Source of the DNA: Streptomyces xiaopingdaonensis
GTDB lineage: Bacteria > Actinomycetota > Actinomycetes > Streptomycetales > Streptomycetaceae
Direction: 5' to 3'
Length of the DNA: 55,817 bases
Assembly (NCBI RefSeq): GCF_000262345.1
Contig: NZ_AJTQ01000169.1
Location: 1 to 55,817, forward strand
Shown: in pieces, positions 17,097-25,229 of the stretch
Layout: each line of letters starts with the position of its first letter
Numbering within the stretch: position 1 is the first letter of the stretch
Program-made: the position numbers and the translations under genes
Notes under the pieces: model-generated
Told to the model about the DNA's origin: nothing
Seen by the model: the letters and a program-made list of their open reading frames with translations, nothing else
Database searches by the model: none

Positions 17097-17933
17097 TCAG
17101 GCGACGAGTTCGCCGAAGGACTCCTCGCGGTCCTTGCCGAAGCTGAGCACCTCGTCGTCGCGGAGCCGCCGCAACGAGCGCCAGATGCTGCTCTTCACGG
17201 TGCCGACGCTGATGTTGAGGATGTCCGCGATCTCCGGATCGGTCCGCCCCTCGTAGTACCGCAACACCAGCATCGTCCGCTGCAGTTCGGGGAGCTTGGC
17301 GAGCGCCTGCCAGAGCACGGCGCGCAGTTCGGTGCCGCGCATCGCGTCCTGGTCGTGCGCCGTCTCGGGCAGCTCCTCCGTCGGGTACTCGTTGAGCTTC
17401 CGGCGCCGCCAGGCGCTGATGTGGAGGTTCGTCATCGTCCTGCGGAGGTACCCGCCGACCGCCGCCTTGTCGGTGATCCTGTCCCAGGCGCGGTACGTCG
17501 AGAAGAGCGCGCTCTGGAGGAGGTCCTCGGCCTCGTACCGGTCGCCCGTCAGGTGGTAGGCGGTCGCGTAGAGGGAGGCCCGGCGGTCGCGGACGTAGGC
17601 GGTGAACGCCGCTTCGGCGTCGCTCTCCGTCTCGTGCTCCGCGGTGTCCCGCCGTTCCCCTTCGGCCTCCCCGTACGCGTCCCGCTTCCGCTCCCCCGTC
17701 TCCCCCCGGGCCTGCTCCGGTACGTCCCCCCGCAGGCCCTCGACCGCAGCGATGTGCTGCGGACGCACCCGCGCGGCGCCGCGGACGCGTCCCCGCCCGC
17801 TCACCGCGCCGGACTTCTCACCGTTCCGCGGCACGGTGTCGCCGCCGAACGTCGTCCGCGTCGCGGGAACCGAAGGCACGTGCAGACGCGTGTGAAGTAC
17901 TGCATTGGTTGCGGTGCCGTGCAGTTTGTTCAT
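17097..17933 (-). CDS. sigQ: ECF sigma factor SigQ
   Basis: 278 residues. Region 2 is in residues of about 110-180 (EAAFTAYVRDRRASLYATAY, AEDLLQSALFSTYRAWDRI, LRRTMTNLHISAWRRRK) and region 4 in 205-260 (ALAKLPELQRTMLVLRYYEG, EIADILNISVGTVKSSIWRS). About 100 N-terminal residues are Arg/Glu-rich and low in complexity. I chose the ATG at 17933 because AAGGGGGCG precedes it; an in-frame GTG at 17981 is an alternative. Divergence from afsQ1 and an AfsQ1 box in the shared intergenic region identify it as SigQ, known in S. coelicolor as an AfsQ1-activated antagonist of antibiotic output. No anti-sigma gene lies next to it. Confidence 0.9.
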   Translation of the reverse strand: MNKLHGTATNAVLHTRLHVPSVPATRTTFGGDTVPRNGEKSGAVSGRGRVRGAARVRPQHIAAVEGLRGDVPEQARGETGERKRDAYGEAEGERRDTAEHETESDAEAAFTAYVRDRRASLYATAYHLTGDRYEAEDLLQSALFSTYRAWDRITDKAAVGGYLRRTMTNLHISAWRRRKLNEYPTEELPETAHDQDAMRGTELRAVLWQALAKLPELQRTMLVLRYYEGRTDPEIADILNISVGTVKSSIWRSLRRLRDDEVLSFGKDREESFGELVA

Positions 17934-18017
17934 CTCACGCGCCCCCTTCGGAGCCATCGGTTCCTTGCTGACGACGTACACATTGCCGGGCCAGTTTCAT
18001 GGCGAGGTCCTCCGACT

Positions 18018-18033
18018 GTCACAGCGGTGTCAC
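18018..18033. promoter_or_regulatory. AfsQ1 binding box between sigQ and afsQ1
   Basis: GTCAC-AGCGGT-GTCAC is a direct repeat with a 6-nt spacer, an exact match to the published AfsQ1 consensus GTnAC-n6-GTnAC. It lies in the sigQ-afsQ1 intergenic region, so phospho-AfsQ1 could control both directions. Confidence 0.85.
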
Positions 18034-18122
18034 AACGGATCAGGCCCCGGCGGGCCGCGCTTCCGGTCGAAGGAGGAACCGGCGGTCGAAGTCGGGATGG
18101 GTCATGCGCCAGAATGGCGCGC

Positions 18123-18800
18123 GTGGCTTTCCTGTTGCTGATCGAGGACGACGACGCTGTCCGTACGGCCCTGGAGATGGGGCTCACCCGCCAGGGGCAC
18201 CGCGTGGTGACCGCGGCCTCGGGCGAGGACGGCCTCAAACTGCTGCGCGAGCAGCGCCCGGACCTCATCGTGCTCGACGTCATGCTCCCGGGCATCGACG
18301 GCTTCGAGGTCTGCCGCCGCATCCGTCACACCGACCAGCTCCCCATCATCCTGCTCACGGCGCGCAGCGACGACATCGATGTCGTCGTGGGCCTGGAGTC
18401 GGGCGCCGACGACTACGTCGTCAAGCCGGTGCAGGGCAGGGTTCTCGACGCCCGCATCCGTGCCGTGATGCGCCGCGGCGAGCGCGAGTCCAGCGACTCG
18501 GCCACCTTCGGCTCGCTCACCATCGACCGCTCGGCGATGACGGCGACCAAGAACGGCGAGGACCTCCAACTCACCCCGACGGAGCTGCGGTTGCTGCTGG
18601 AGTTGAGCCGCAGGCCCGGCCAGGCGCTCTCCCGCCAGCAGCTCCTCAGGCTCGTCTGGGAGCACGACTACCTCGGTGACTCCCGCCTCGTCGACGCCTG
18701 CGTGCAGCGCCTGCGCGCCAAGGTGGAGGACGTCCCGTCCTCGCCGACCCTCATCCGCACGGTCCGCGGCGTCGGCTACCGGCTGGACGCTCCTCAGTGA
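18123..18800 (+). CDS. afsQ1: response regulator AfsQ1
   Basis: 225 residues, OmpR/PhoB class. The receiver has acidic residues at 8-11 (IEDDDA), phospho-acceptor Asp52 in IVLDVMLPGIDGF, LLTAR and the VVKPVQGR lysine. The C-terminal winged helix spans about 130-225 (LTPTELRLLLELSRRPGQAL, VDACVQRLRAKVED, IRTVRGVGYRL). The sequence follows my memory of S. coelicolor AfsQ1 closely, including length and Asp52. AfsQ1 tunes antibiotic production, nitrogen metabolism and growth, notably with glutamate. I chose the GTG at 18123, 7 nt after a CAGAAT -10-like box; an ATG at 18114 is also in frame. The stop overlaps the kinase start by 4 bp. Confidence 0.93.
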   Translation: MAFLLLIEDDDAVRTALEMGLTRQGHRVVTAASGEDGLKLLREQRPDLIVLDVMLPGIDGFEVCRRIRHTDQLPIILLTARSDDIDVVVGLESGADDYVVKPVQGRVLDARIRAVMRRGERESSDSATFGSLTIDRSAMTATKNGEDLQLTPTELRLLLELSRRPGQALSRQQLLRLVWEHDYLGDSRLVDACVQRLRAKVEDVPSSPTLIRTVRGVGYRLDAPQ

Positions 18801-20533
18801 TCGCGCGCTCGCGGGACGGCGGCCCCGGGGCCGCGGAAGAGGAAACGCAGAAGGGCGAGGAACACCGGCCGGAAGACGACGGTTCCGCGAAGAAGCCTCG
18901 CGGGGTGCGCCGTCGGCTGGCCGGTGTGCTGCCGTCGCTGCGGTTGCGGCTCGTCGTGGTCTTCGCGCTCGTCGCACTGACCGCCGCCGTCTCGGCCTCG
19001 GGGATCGCCTACTGGCTCAACCGCGACGCCGTGCTCACCCGCGCGCAGAACGCGGCGCTCAACGACTTCCGGAAGTCGTTGGAGGACAACGCGGGGAACC
19101 TCCCGAGCGAGGCGGAGTGCGCCCAACTCCGCGAGGCGGCCGACCGGATGGCGGGCACCACCCAGAACTACGAGGTCCTGCTGATAGGCGGGAGCCGCGA
19201 CAGGGGCCCCTGCGCCGCCGCCTCCAGCGAGGACGACTTCACCCTCGGACACGTCCCCGCCTCGCTCCGCAAGGCGGTCGACAAGCGCCGCACCGTGGAC
19301 TCCGCCAACCGGCACCCGTACCACCTCTATTGGCAGCGCATCACGATAGACGGCGACCCCTTCCTCGTCGGAGGGGCGAAGGTGATCGGCGAGGAGCCGA
19401 CGCCCACCGGCTACATGCTCAAGTCGCTCGCACCCGAGCGCGACGATCTCAACTCCCTCGCCTGGTCGCTCGGGATCGCCACGGGCCTCGCGCTCCTCGG
19501 CGCCATGCTCCTCGCCCAGGCCGCCGCGACGACGGTGCTCCGCCCCGTCCGCAGGTTGGCCCAGGCGGCCAAGCAGCTCGGCGAGGGCCGCCTCGACACC
19601 CGTCTGAAGGCGACGGGCAGCGACGAACTCGCCGAGCTCTCCAGGACGTTCAACCGCTCGGCCGAGGCGTTGGAGGCCCGCGTCGCCGAGTTGAGCGCCC
19701 GCGAGGAGTCGAGCCGCAGGTTCGTCGCCGACATGTCGCACGAGCTGCGTACGCCGATGACGGCGATCTCCGCCGTCACCGAGGTGTTGGAGGAGGAGCA
19801 GGAGAACCTCGACCCGATGATCGCGCCGGCCGTGCAGCTCGTCGTCAGCGAGACCCGGCGCCTCAACGACCTCGTCGAGAACCTGATGGAGGTCACCCGC
19901 TTCGACGCGGGCACGGCCAGGCTCGTCCTCGACGACGTCGACGTCGCCGACCAGGTCACCGCCTGCATCGACGCGCGCGCCTGGCTCGACGCCGTCGAAC
20001 TCGACGCCGACCGCGGCATCATGGCCCGCCTCGACCCGCGCCGGCTCGACGTCGTCCTCGCCAACCTCATCGGCAACGCGCTCAAGCACGGCGGCTCCCC
20101 CGTCCGCGTCTCCGTGCGCACCGAGACCCCGCAACCGGGCGACGCAGAGGCCGCGCGCCAAGTCGGCGCCCCCGCGCAGGAGCCGCAGCGCGAGCTGGTG
20201 ATCGAGGTGGCCGACCGTGGGCCCGGCATCCCAGAAGAGGTGCTGCCGCACGTCTTCGACCGTTTCTACAAGGCGAGCGCCGCACGCCCCCGCTCCGACG
20301 GCAGCGGCCTCGGCCTCTCCATCGCCATGGAGAACGCACACATCCACGGCGGCTGGATCACGGCCCACAACTCCTCGGAGGGCGGCGCCGTCTTCACCCT
20401 CCGCCTCCCCCGCGACGCCCACCGCGTCGCGGGCGGCGAGATGGAGGGCGAGGCCGAGGACGCGGAGGGCAGCAGGAGCAGGAGGCGCCGCCGCGACGGC
20501 GCGGAGTCCGGCAACGGAGGGGACGGGGAGTGA
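18797..20533 (+). CDS. afsQ2: sensor histidine kinase AfsQ2
   Basis: 578 residues. A charged cytoplasmic N-terminus is followed by membrane helix 1 (about 49-73), an extracellular sensor of some 150 residues containing two cysteines, membrane helix 2 (about 222-245) and a HAMP linker. The H box FVADMSHELRTPMTAISA has His315. The N box LANLIGNALKHGG, the G1 box DRGPGIPEEV, FDRFYK and the G2 box GSGLGLSIA complete an active ATPase domain. The last 60 residues are a Glu/Gly/Arg-rich tail. It phosphorylates AfsQ1, and its signal is unknown. GTG start overlaps the afsQ1 stop by 4 bp; the downstream lipoprotein gene overlaps by 4 bp as well, so all three are coupled. Confidence 0.93.
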   Translation: MIARSRDGGPGAAEEETQKGEEHRPEDDGSAKKPRGVRRRLAGVLPSLRLRLVVVFALVALTAAVSASGIAYWLNRDAVLTRAQNAALNDFRKSLEDNAGNLPSEAECAQLREAADRMAGTTQNYEVLLIGGSRDRGPCAAASSEDDFTLGHVPASLRKAVDKRRTVDSANRHPYHLYWQRITIDGDPFLVGGAKVIGEEPTPTGYMLKSLAPERDDLNSLAWSLGIATGLALLGAMLLAQAAATTVLRPVRRLAQAAKQLGEGRLDTRLKATGSDELAELSRTFNRSAEALEARVAELSAREESSRRFVADMSHELRTPMTAISAVTEVLEEEQENLDPMIAPAVQLVVSETRRLNDLVENLMEVTRFDAGTARLVLDDVDVADQVTACIDARAWLDAVELDADRGIMARLDPRRLDVVLANLIGNALKHGGSPVRVSVRTETPQPGDAEAARQVGAPAQEPQRELVIEVADRGPGIPEEVLPHVFDRFYKASAARPRSDGSGLGLSIAMENAHIHGGWITAHNSSEGGAVFTLRLPRDAHRVAGGEMEGEAEDAEGSRSRRRRRDGAESGNGGDGE

Positions 20534-21234
20534 AAGGCCGTACCAGCGCGCGCCGTCGGGAAACGGGGGGTGCCGAAGAGCGCCGCGGGACGAGGCGCGC
20601 CCGGGACGCGGGAGGCCGTGCACTCGCCCTCGCCGCGGCTTCCTTGGCCGCCGCGGCGCTGCTCTCCGGGTGCGGTATCAGGGCCACCTCGGTGCCGGTC
20701 GACGCCGGCGCCGCGCCGTCGCGCGTCGGCTGCGCCCCGCCCACGTCGACGCCGCCCGCCCCGCCCGGCGCGGAGACGAGCCAGGTGCGCGTCTTCCTCG
20801 TCTGCGGGTCGCGGGTGGCGCCCGTCGAGCGGGAGGTGGCCATACCGCAGGGCCGCTCGTCCGCGCGCCGGGTCCCCGTCGCCCGGGCGCTCGTCGAGGA
20901 GCTCACCGAGCCCCCGCGGCGTTCCGAGCGCGCGACGGGCTTCGAGAGCGCCGTGCCGCAGGACCTCACGGTGGACGGCGGCACGGAGGCGGACCCGAAG
21001 GAGGCGCTGCGGCTGAGTGTCCCGCTCGACGAGCTGCCGGCGTTCGCGCTCGCGCAGATCGTGTGCACCTTCAGCGGCAGCGCGGCCGCCGACACCAACG
21101 ACGCCGTCGTCCTCGGGGGCCCCGCCGAGACCGCGGAGGAGGCCGAGCGGGCCCGCCCGCTGGAGCGGTTCGAGTGCGGCACGGCCCTTCGCACCCGCCC
21201 CGAAGCGGCGGAGACGGCGGGCACCCGCGTGTGA
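20530..21234 (+). CDS. lipoprotein of the afsQ operon (AfsQ3-like)
   Basis: 234 residues. An Arg-rich N-terminus leads into a hydrophobic stretch (residues 31-47) and the lipobox LLSGC (Cys48), so the protein is a membrane-anchored extracellular lipoprotein. The mature part contains VRVFLVCGSRVAPVEREVAI and ARALVEELTEPP, resembling the GerMN-like surface domain found in Streptomyces lipoproteins. It carries several cysteines (mature Cys21, 46, and two near the end). Coupling to the AfsQ2 gene through a GTGA overlap suggests that it modulates the kinase, as CseA does in the sigE system. That parallel is an inference. Confidence 0.82.
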   Translation: MKGRTSARRRETGGAEERRGTRRARDAGGRALALAAASLAAAALLSGCGIRATSVPVDAGAAPSRVGCAPPTSTPPAPPGAETSQVRVFLVCGSRVAPVEREVAIPQGRSSARRVPVARALVEELTEPPRRSERATGFESAVPQDLTVDGGTEADPKEALRLSVPLDELPAFALAQIVCTFSGSAAADTNDAVVLGGPAETAEEAERARPLERFECGTALRTRPEAAETAGTRV

Positions 21235-21361
21235 ACCCCGAGCGCCGGTGACGAGCGCCCCGAGGCCGGCGTGCGGGGCAGGACGTACGCCGGGACAAGC
21301 TGTGGGGAACCGGACGCTTCGGACCGGAACCGCGGCCTGGGGAGGGGACGTCCTCAGTTCC

Positions 21362-21997
21362 GTGCAGCGCCATGGCTCAGGCGGCGGAACAGCCGTCTTC
21401 CGCATCCGCGCCGCGGGACTCCTCCTGCTCGGCGCGTACCTCCTGTTCGTCGGATGGCTGACGCTGCGGCCGCTCGCCGTCCCGTGGGTCCTCCCGACGA
21501 ACACGCGGCCGCTCGCCACCATCCGCGCCGACCTCGCCGACGGGCCCACCGCGGCGCTGACCGGAATCGGAGGCGGACTGCTGCTCATGGTGCCGCTAGC
21601 CCTGCTCCTGCCGATCGCGGGCGGCGGCTGGCGCCGCCCGCTCCCCGCGCTGTGGCTGCGGGCGGTGGGCGTGACCGGGCTGCTCTCGTCGGGGATAGCG
21701 GTGACGCAGTCCGGGATCTCGGGCCAGATGGGGAACGTCGATTCGGTGCTGCTCAACACGGTCGGCGTCGCGGTGCTGCAGCCGCTGCTCTTCCCACCGG
21801 TGCGGAACTGGCTGTTGCGGGTTCCGCGGAGGGCAGGCACCGTGCGCGGGGGCGGCCGGCCCGCGGGTCGGTCCGGCGGGGGCGGGGCGCCGCGCCAGTC
21901 CGGCACCCCTGAGGGGTCGTCCCCGAGGACAGCCAGGGTTCACCTCACTCCTTGGCCCGAGGCGCGGGTGGCTCACCGCGGCTACCTTCGTAAGTAG
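21362..21997 (+). CDS. VanZ-family membrane protein
   Basis: 211 residues with four hydrophobic segments: about 15-35 (AAGLLLLGAYLLFVGWLTLR), 66-86 (LTGIGGGLLLMVPLALLLP), 98-115 and 128-148. The WLTLRPLAVPW and NVDSVLLNTVGVAV stretches fit VanZ-like domains, whose founding member gives low-level teicoplanin resistance by an unknown mechanism. The last 55 residues are a basic Gly/Pro/Arg tail. The GTG at 21362 was chosen because it opens just before the first membrane segment; AGGGGA lies 12 nt upstream, which is weak, and other starts are possible. It may be read through from the afsQ operon 127 bp upstream. Any tie to glycopeptide response is unproven. Confidence 0.72.
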   Translation: MQRHGSGGGTAVFRIRAAGLLLLGAYLLFVGWLTLRPLAVPWVLPTNTRPLATIRADLADGPTAALTGIGGGLLLMVPLALLLPIAGGGWRRPLPALWLRAVGVTGLLSSGIAVTQSGISGQMGNVDSVLLNTVGVAVLQPLLFPPVRNWLLRVPRRAGTVRGGGRPAGRSGGGGAPRQSGTPEGSSPRTARVHLTPWPEARVAHRGYLRK

Positions 21998-22045
21998 GCA
22001 GAAGGTCCCGATCGGGGCCCGCCTCCGATACGAAGGAGTACCGAG

Positions 22046-22243
22046 ATGTCCACACTGGCCCGCCCCCGCAACGGACGGATGATCGGCGGTGTGTGCGCCG
22101 GGCTCGCCCGCCGCTTCGGTACCACGCCGACCACGATGCGCGTCCTCTTCCTGCTCTCGTGCCTGCTGCCGGGGCCGCAGTTCGTGCTCTACCTGGCGCT
22201 GTGGGTGCTGATGCCGAACGAGGACGAGCGCACCGCCTGGTGA
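22046..22243 (+). CDS. PspC-domain small membrane protein
   Basis: 65 residues. The family signature is nearly all there is: RMIGGVCAGLARRFG, TMRVLFLLSCLLPGPQFVLY and LALWVLMPNED. One re-entrant or membrane helix spans about 31-55. Small stand-alone PspC proteins are common in actinobacteria and are linked to envelope stress sensing; fused versions act as sensor kinases. The ATG follows GAAGGAG with 7 nt spacing, a strong ribosome-binding site. A 19-bp hairpin terminates transcription just past the stop. Confidence 0.9.
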   Translation: MSTLARPRNGRMIGGVCAGLARRFGTTPTTMRVLFLLSCLLPGPQFVLYLALWVLMPNEDERTAW

Positions 22244-22264
22244 GCCGCCGACCGCACGCCGCAC

Positions 22265-22306
22265 GCGAGGGCGGCGGTCCACCGCGGGGTGGACCGCCGC
22301 CCTCGC
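22265..22306. terminator. very strong bidirectional terminator, 19-bp arms
   Basis: Arms at 22265-22283 and 22288-22306 are perfectly complementary over 19 bp with a 4-nt loop, between the convergent PspC and secreted-protein genes. Confidence 0.9.
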
Positions 22307-22326
22307 GACTGTCGGGAGGCGTGTCC

Positions 22327-22608
22327 TCAGGAGATGAGGCCGCCACCGAGCGGGACGCCGCCGAGGAGCTCCTGGCCCGAGGGGCTGCCGGGCTGCTTGC
22401 TGTTGCCGGAGCCGGGCTTCTCGGAGTCCTGGTTGAGGAGGCTGTCGGTGGTCTTGCCGAGGTCCTGGTCGGCGACCGCGTCCGTGGCGGCGTCGACGGT
22501 GGGGCCGAGGGCGGGTGCGGCGGCGGCCGTGCCGGCGCCCGCGAGGGCCGCGGCTCCGGCGAGTGCGAAGGCGCCGAGGGTCTTCCGGGTGAGGTGCGTG
22601 GTCTGCAA
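22327..22608 (-). CDS. small secreted protein of unknown function
   Basis: 93 residues. I selected a TTG start at 22608 because GAGGAC lies 7 nt before it and the protein then opens with a standard signal peptide: MQTTHLTRKT, a hydrophobic core GAFALAGAAALAGAG, and an AAAA cleavage region near residue 30. The mature part of about 60 residues is Gly/Asp/Ser-rich (TVDAATDAVADQDLGKTTDS, QELLGGVPLGGG) and shows no cysteine and no domain. Streptomyces genomes hold many such short exported proteins; I do not recognise a function. It lies beside adenosine deaminase on the same strand with 142 bp between, and is not clearly linked to it. Confidence 0.75.
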   Translation of the reverse strand: MQTTHLTRKTLGAFALAGAAALAGAGTAAAAPALGPTVDAATDAVADQDLGKTTDSLLNQDSEKPGSGNSKQPGSPSGQELLGGVPLGGGLIS

Positions 22609-22750
22609 CGTGGGTCCTCGCTGTGTGTGGGGGTGTTCTTCAGCGGCGACCGCGAACGTAGTCAGACGACTGCGGAGCGTGCAAACACCTCTGGCTCCTG
22701 CCCCGTCGCGCACCCACGGCCTTGCGCGGGGGTGCGGCACTCCGCGCGCG

Positions 22751-23920
22751 TCAACTGCCGGACGGGGCCGCCGTGCTGGTCAACGGGGCGGTCTCCAGTG
22801 CGTCGCGGAAGAGCCACTCGGACTTCAGCTCGGCGTAGCCCGGCTTGACCACGTCGTTGATCATGGCGAGACGTTCATCGAAAGGGATGAAGGCGGACTT
22901 CATCGCATTGACGGTGAACCACTGCATGTCGTCGAGCGTGTAGTGGAAGGTGCGCACCAGCTCCGTGAACTCGCGGCTCATGCAGGTGTCGCTCATCAAC
23001 CGGTTGTCCGTGTTGACCGTCGCCCTGAAATGGAGGCGCCGCAGCAGGCCGAGCGGGTGCTCGGCGTACGAGGTGGCCGCGCCCGTCTGGAGGTTGGAGG
23101 TCGGGCAGAGTTCCAGCGGGACGCGCTTGTCCCGCACGTACGAGGCGAGGCGCCCCAGCGCAACCGACCCGTCGTCGCCGACCTGCACGTCGTCGATGAT
23201 GCGGACGCCGTGGCCCAGCCGGTCGGCGCCGCACCACTGGAGCGCCTGCCAGATCGAGGGGAGGCCGAACGCCTCGCCCGCGTGGATCGTGAAGTGGTTG
23301 TTCTCCCGCTTGAGGTACTCGAAGGCGTCGAGGTGGCGGGTGGGCGGGTGGCCGGCCTCGGCGCCCGCGATGTCGAAGCCGACGACGCCCGAGTCCCGGT
23401 GGCGGTTGGCGAGTTCGGCGATCTCCAGCGACCGCGCGGCGTGCCGCATCGCCGTGAGCAGCGCCCCCACGCGGATACGGTGCCCGGCGGCGAGCGCGTT
23501 CCGCTCGCCCTGGCGGAACCCCTCGACGACCGCCTCGACGACCTCCTCCAGCGTGAGCCCTTGGGTGAGGTGCTGCTCGGGTGCGAACCGCACCTCGGCG
23601 TAGACGACGCCGTCGGCCGCGAGGTCCTCGGCGCACTCGGCGGCCGTGCGCACCAGCGCCCCGCGGGTCTGCATGACGCCGACGGTGTGCCGGAAGGTCT
23701 CCAGGTACCGCTCCAGCGAACCGGAGCTGGCGGCGGAGCGGAACCACTCGGCGAGGCGCTCGGGGTCGGACTCGGGGAGGCCCTCGTAGCCCGTCTCCGC
23801 TGCGAGTTCGACGATGGTCGCGGGGCGCAGGCCGCCGTCGAGGTGGTCGTGGAGGAGGACCTTGGGCGCGCGGTGGATCTGCTCCGGGGTCGGTGTGTTC
23901 GCGGGCATCTGGCTCGTCAT
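22751..23920 (-). CDS. add: adenosine deaminase
   Basis: 389 residues. Zinc ligands are visible in [10 protein letters not shown] (HxH near residues 24-26), the HAGEAFG motif carries the histidine-glutamate pair, and the last metal aspartate is in VNTDNRLMS. The second Asp of the usual NTDD motif is Asn, which I recall as normal for actinobacterial enzymes. It converts adenosine and deoxyadenosine to inosine and deoxyinosine, which PNP then cleaves. ATG at 23920 lies 6 nt downstream of a TACCCT -10 box with a perfect CTACGCGCGTAG operator 4 bp further up; no ribosome-binding site is present, so the transcript is probably leaderless and co-regulated with PNP. Confidence 0.95.
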   Translation of the reverse strand: MTSQMPANTPTPEQIHRAPKVLLHDHLDGGLRPATIVELAAETGYEGLPESDPERLAEWFRSAASSGSLERYLETFRHTVGVMQTRGALVRTAAECAEDLAADGVVYAEVRFAPEQHLTQGLTLEEVVEAVVEGFRQGERNALAAGHRIRVGALLTAMRHAARSLEIAELANRHRDSGVVGFDIAGAEAGHPPTRHLDAFEYLKRENNHFTIHAGEAFGLPSIWQALQWCGADRLGHGVRIIDDVQVGDDGSVALGRLASYVRDKRVPLELCPTSNLQTGAATSYAEHPLGLLRRLHFRATVNTDNRLMSDTCMSREFTELVRTFHYTLDDMQWFTVNAMKSAFIPFDERLAMINDVVKPGYAELKSEWLFRDALETAPLTSTAAPSGS

Positions 23921-23926
23921 CCAGGC

Positions 23927-23948
23927 AGGGTAGCTGCTACGCGCGTAG
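23927..23948 (-). promoter_or_regulatory. CTACGCGCGTAG operator and -10 box of add
   Basis: Perfect palindrome at 23937-23948. On the minus strand the -10 box TACCCT (23932-23927) follows after 4 bp, and the ATG of add comes 6 nt later. The spacing resembles that at deoC. Confidence 0.77.
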
Positions 23949-24026
23949 AAGGCATCCTTTTCCCGCCTCGACGCACCCGTGGACTCCCAACTCCCACGCC
24001 CGAGCCGCGCATTGGGAGCCCGAGCC

Positions 24027-24347
24027 TCAGGTGTCGACGCGCCAGGGGAGCCCGCGCAGCCGGCCGATCTCGCCGGCGGCGAGGAGCGCGAGGAGGCGCA
24101 GGACCTCGTTGAGCGGCAGGTCGTTGAGCTCGCCGGGGGGCACCGTGCCGTCCTCGAGGTTCTGCCAGTGCACCGCGCCGCCGCGGTAGGCGCTCAGACT
24201 CCAACCGCTGTCGTGCCTCAGCATCACCGCCGGGTGCTCGCCGTCCGCGTCGTGCAGGCTGTCGAGGATGCGGCGGCGCATCTCGGCATCCGGGTCCCGG
24301 AAGGCGGCTCCGCCGGCGTCGTACATCAGGAAACCCATGGCGCCCAT
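24027..24347 (-). CDS. conserved hypothetical protein, about 106 residues
   Basis: A soluble acidic protein ([73 protein letters not shown]). The start was set at 24347 (MGAMGFLM); ATG at 24338 is equally possible and GAGGTA lies close to both. The compact beta-rich first half and helical end show no catalytic motif that I recognise. It looks real because the protein is of average composition with aromatic residues, unlike the Arg/Pro-rich shadow frames around it. Function unknown; it sits between adenosine deaminase and an alpha/beta hydrolase. Confidence 0.65.
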   Translation of the reverse strand: MGAMGFLMYDAGGAAFRDPDAEMRRRILDSLHDADGEHPAVMLRHDSGWSLSAYRGGAVHWQNLEDGTVPPGELNDLPLNEVLRLLALLAAGEIGRLRGLPWRVDT

Positions 24348-24421
24348 TACCTCACGCCGCACCCCCGGCTTCGGTGAGGTCCGCCCGCGCCGCACCGTCT
24401 TGGCGGGCTGTTCGATACCCA

Positions 24422-25222
24422 ATGGTGATGGAGCGGCCTGCGCCGGGCGGTGGTCCTTCTGCCATCGTTCTGCTCGTGACTGAGCAGCGAGCGACGCCCG
24501 TCAGGGAAGCACGTCTCGGCCGCCCCGCGGGGCCCGTGGGGACCGCACCGCACGCGGTGGTCCTGGTGCTGCCGGGAGGTGGGGAGACGTCGAGCCTGCG
24601 TCGCCAACGCGCGGCGCCCGCCTGGACCGCGCGCACGCTCGCGCGCCGGCTCGTCCGCGGCGCGGAGCCGCTCCTCGCGCACCCGGTGCGCCTCCGTTGC
24701 CGCGGCTGGGGCGAGGAGGGCCTGCCGGTGCAGGACGCGCGGTGGGCCGTCGAGGAGGTCGGCCGCCGCTACGGCGACGTGCCCGTCTGCCTCGCCGGCG
24801 TCGACACGGGGGCCCGTGCCGCGCTCCAGGCCGCCGGGCACCCCGCCGTCGCCTCCGTGCTGGCGCTGGGGCCGCGGCTGCCGGAGTCCGGGGAGCCCGA
24901 GCCCGTACGGCAGCTCCTCGGGCGCAAGGTGCTGATCGCGCACGGCACCGAGGACCAGCGCACGGAACCCGAGCTCTCCTACCGCCTCGCCGAGCGCGCC
25001 AAGAAGGTCAACGCGGACGTCTGCCGCTTCGAGGTCCACTCGGACGGCCACGCGCTGCGGCAGCACCGCTTCGAAGTCACCGCGCTCGCCCGGGACTTCG
25101 TCCGCGGCACGCTCTGCGACCTCGACTTCGCCAGGCCGCTCGCCGACGCGATGGCGGCCCCGCCGCCGATCGGCCTGCGGATGCCGCTCGCCTCCGGGTT
25201 CGGCAGGTCGCTGCGGCTGTGA
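24422..25222 (+). CDS. alpha/beta hydrolase with Asp at the nucleophile elbow
   Basis: 266 residues. The core shows strand VVLVLPGGGE (oxyanion region), CRGWGEEG, and the nucleophile elbow PVCLAGVDTGARAAL. The elbow reads G-V-D-T-G, placing Asp128 where lipases and esterases have Ser. Later come VLIAHGTEDQRTEP (acid) and the histidine in VHSDGHALRQHRF. Epoxide hydrolases and dehalogenases use Asp nucleophiles, so a hydrolase of that chemistry is possible; substrate unknown. The start is uncertain: ATG 24422 gives the longest credible protein and GTG 24476 (VTEQRATP) is an alternative, neither with a clear ribosome-binding site. Ends 7 bp before a convergent LysR gene. Confidence 0.72.
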   Translation: MVMERPAPGGGPSAIVLLVTEQRATPVREARLGRPAGPVGTAPHAVVLVLPGGGETSSLRRQRAAPAWTARTLARRLVRGAEPLLAHPVRLRCRGWGEEGLPVQDARWAVEEVGRRYGDVPVCLAGVDTGARAALQAAGHPAVASVLALGPRLPESGEPEPVRQLLGRKVLIAHGTEDQRTEPELSYRLAERAKKVNADVCRFEVHSDGHALRQHRFEVTALARDFVRGTLCDLDFARPLADAMAAPPPIGLRMPLASGFGRSLRL

Positions 25223-25229
25223 GCCCGAC

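Noticed and set aside
14900..17146. Very long open frame on the plus strand opposite mscR and through the kinase gene
   Set aside because: Its translation is Arg/Pro/Ala-rich with no domain and lies antisense to clear genes; it is a product of high GC at third codon positions.
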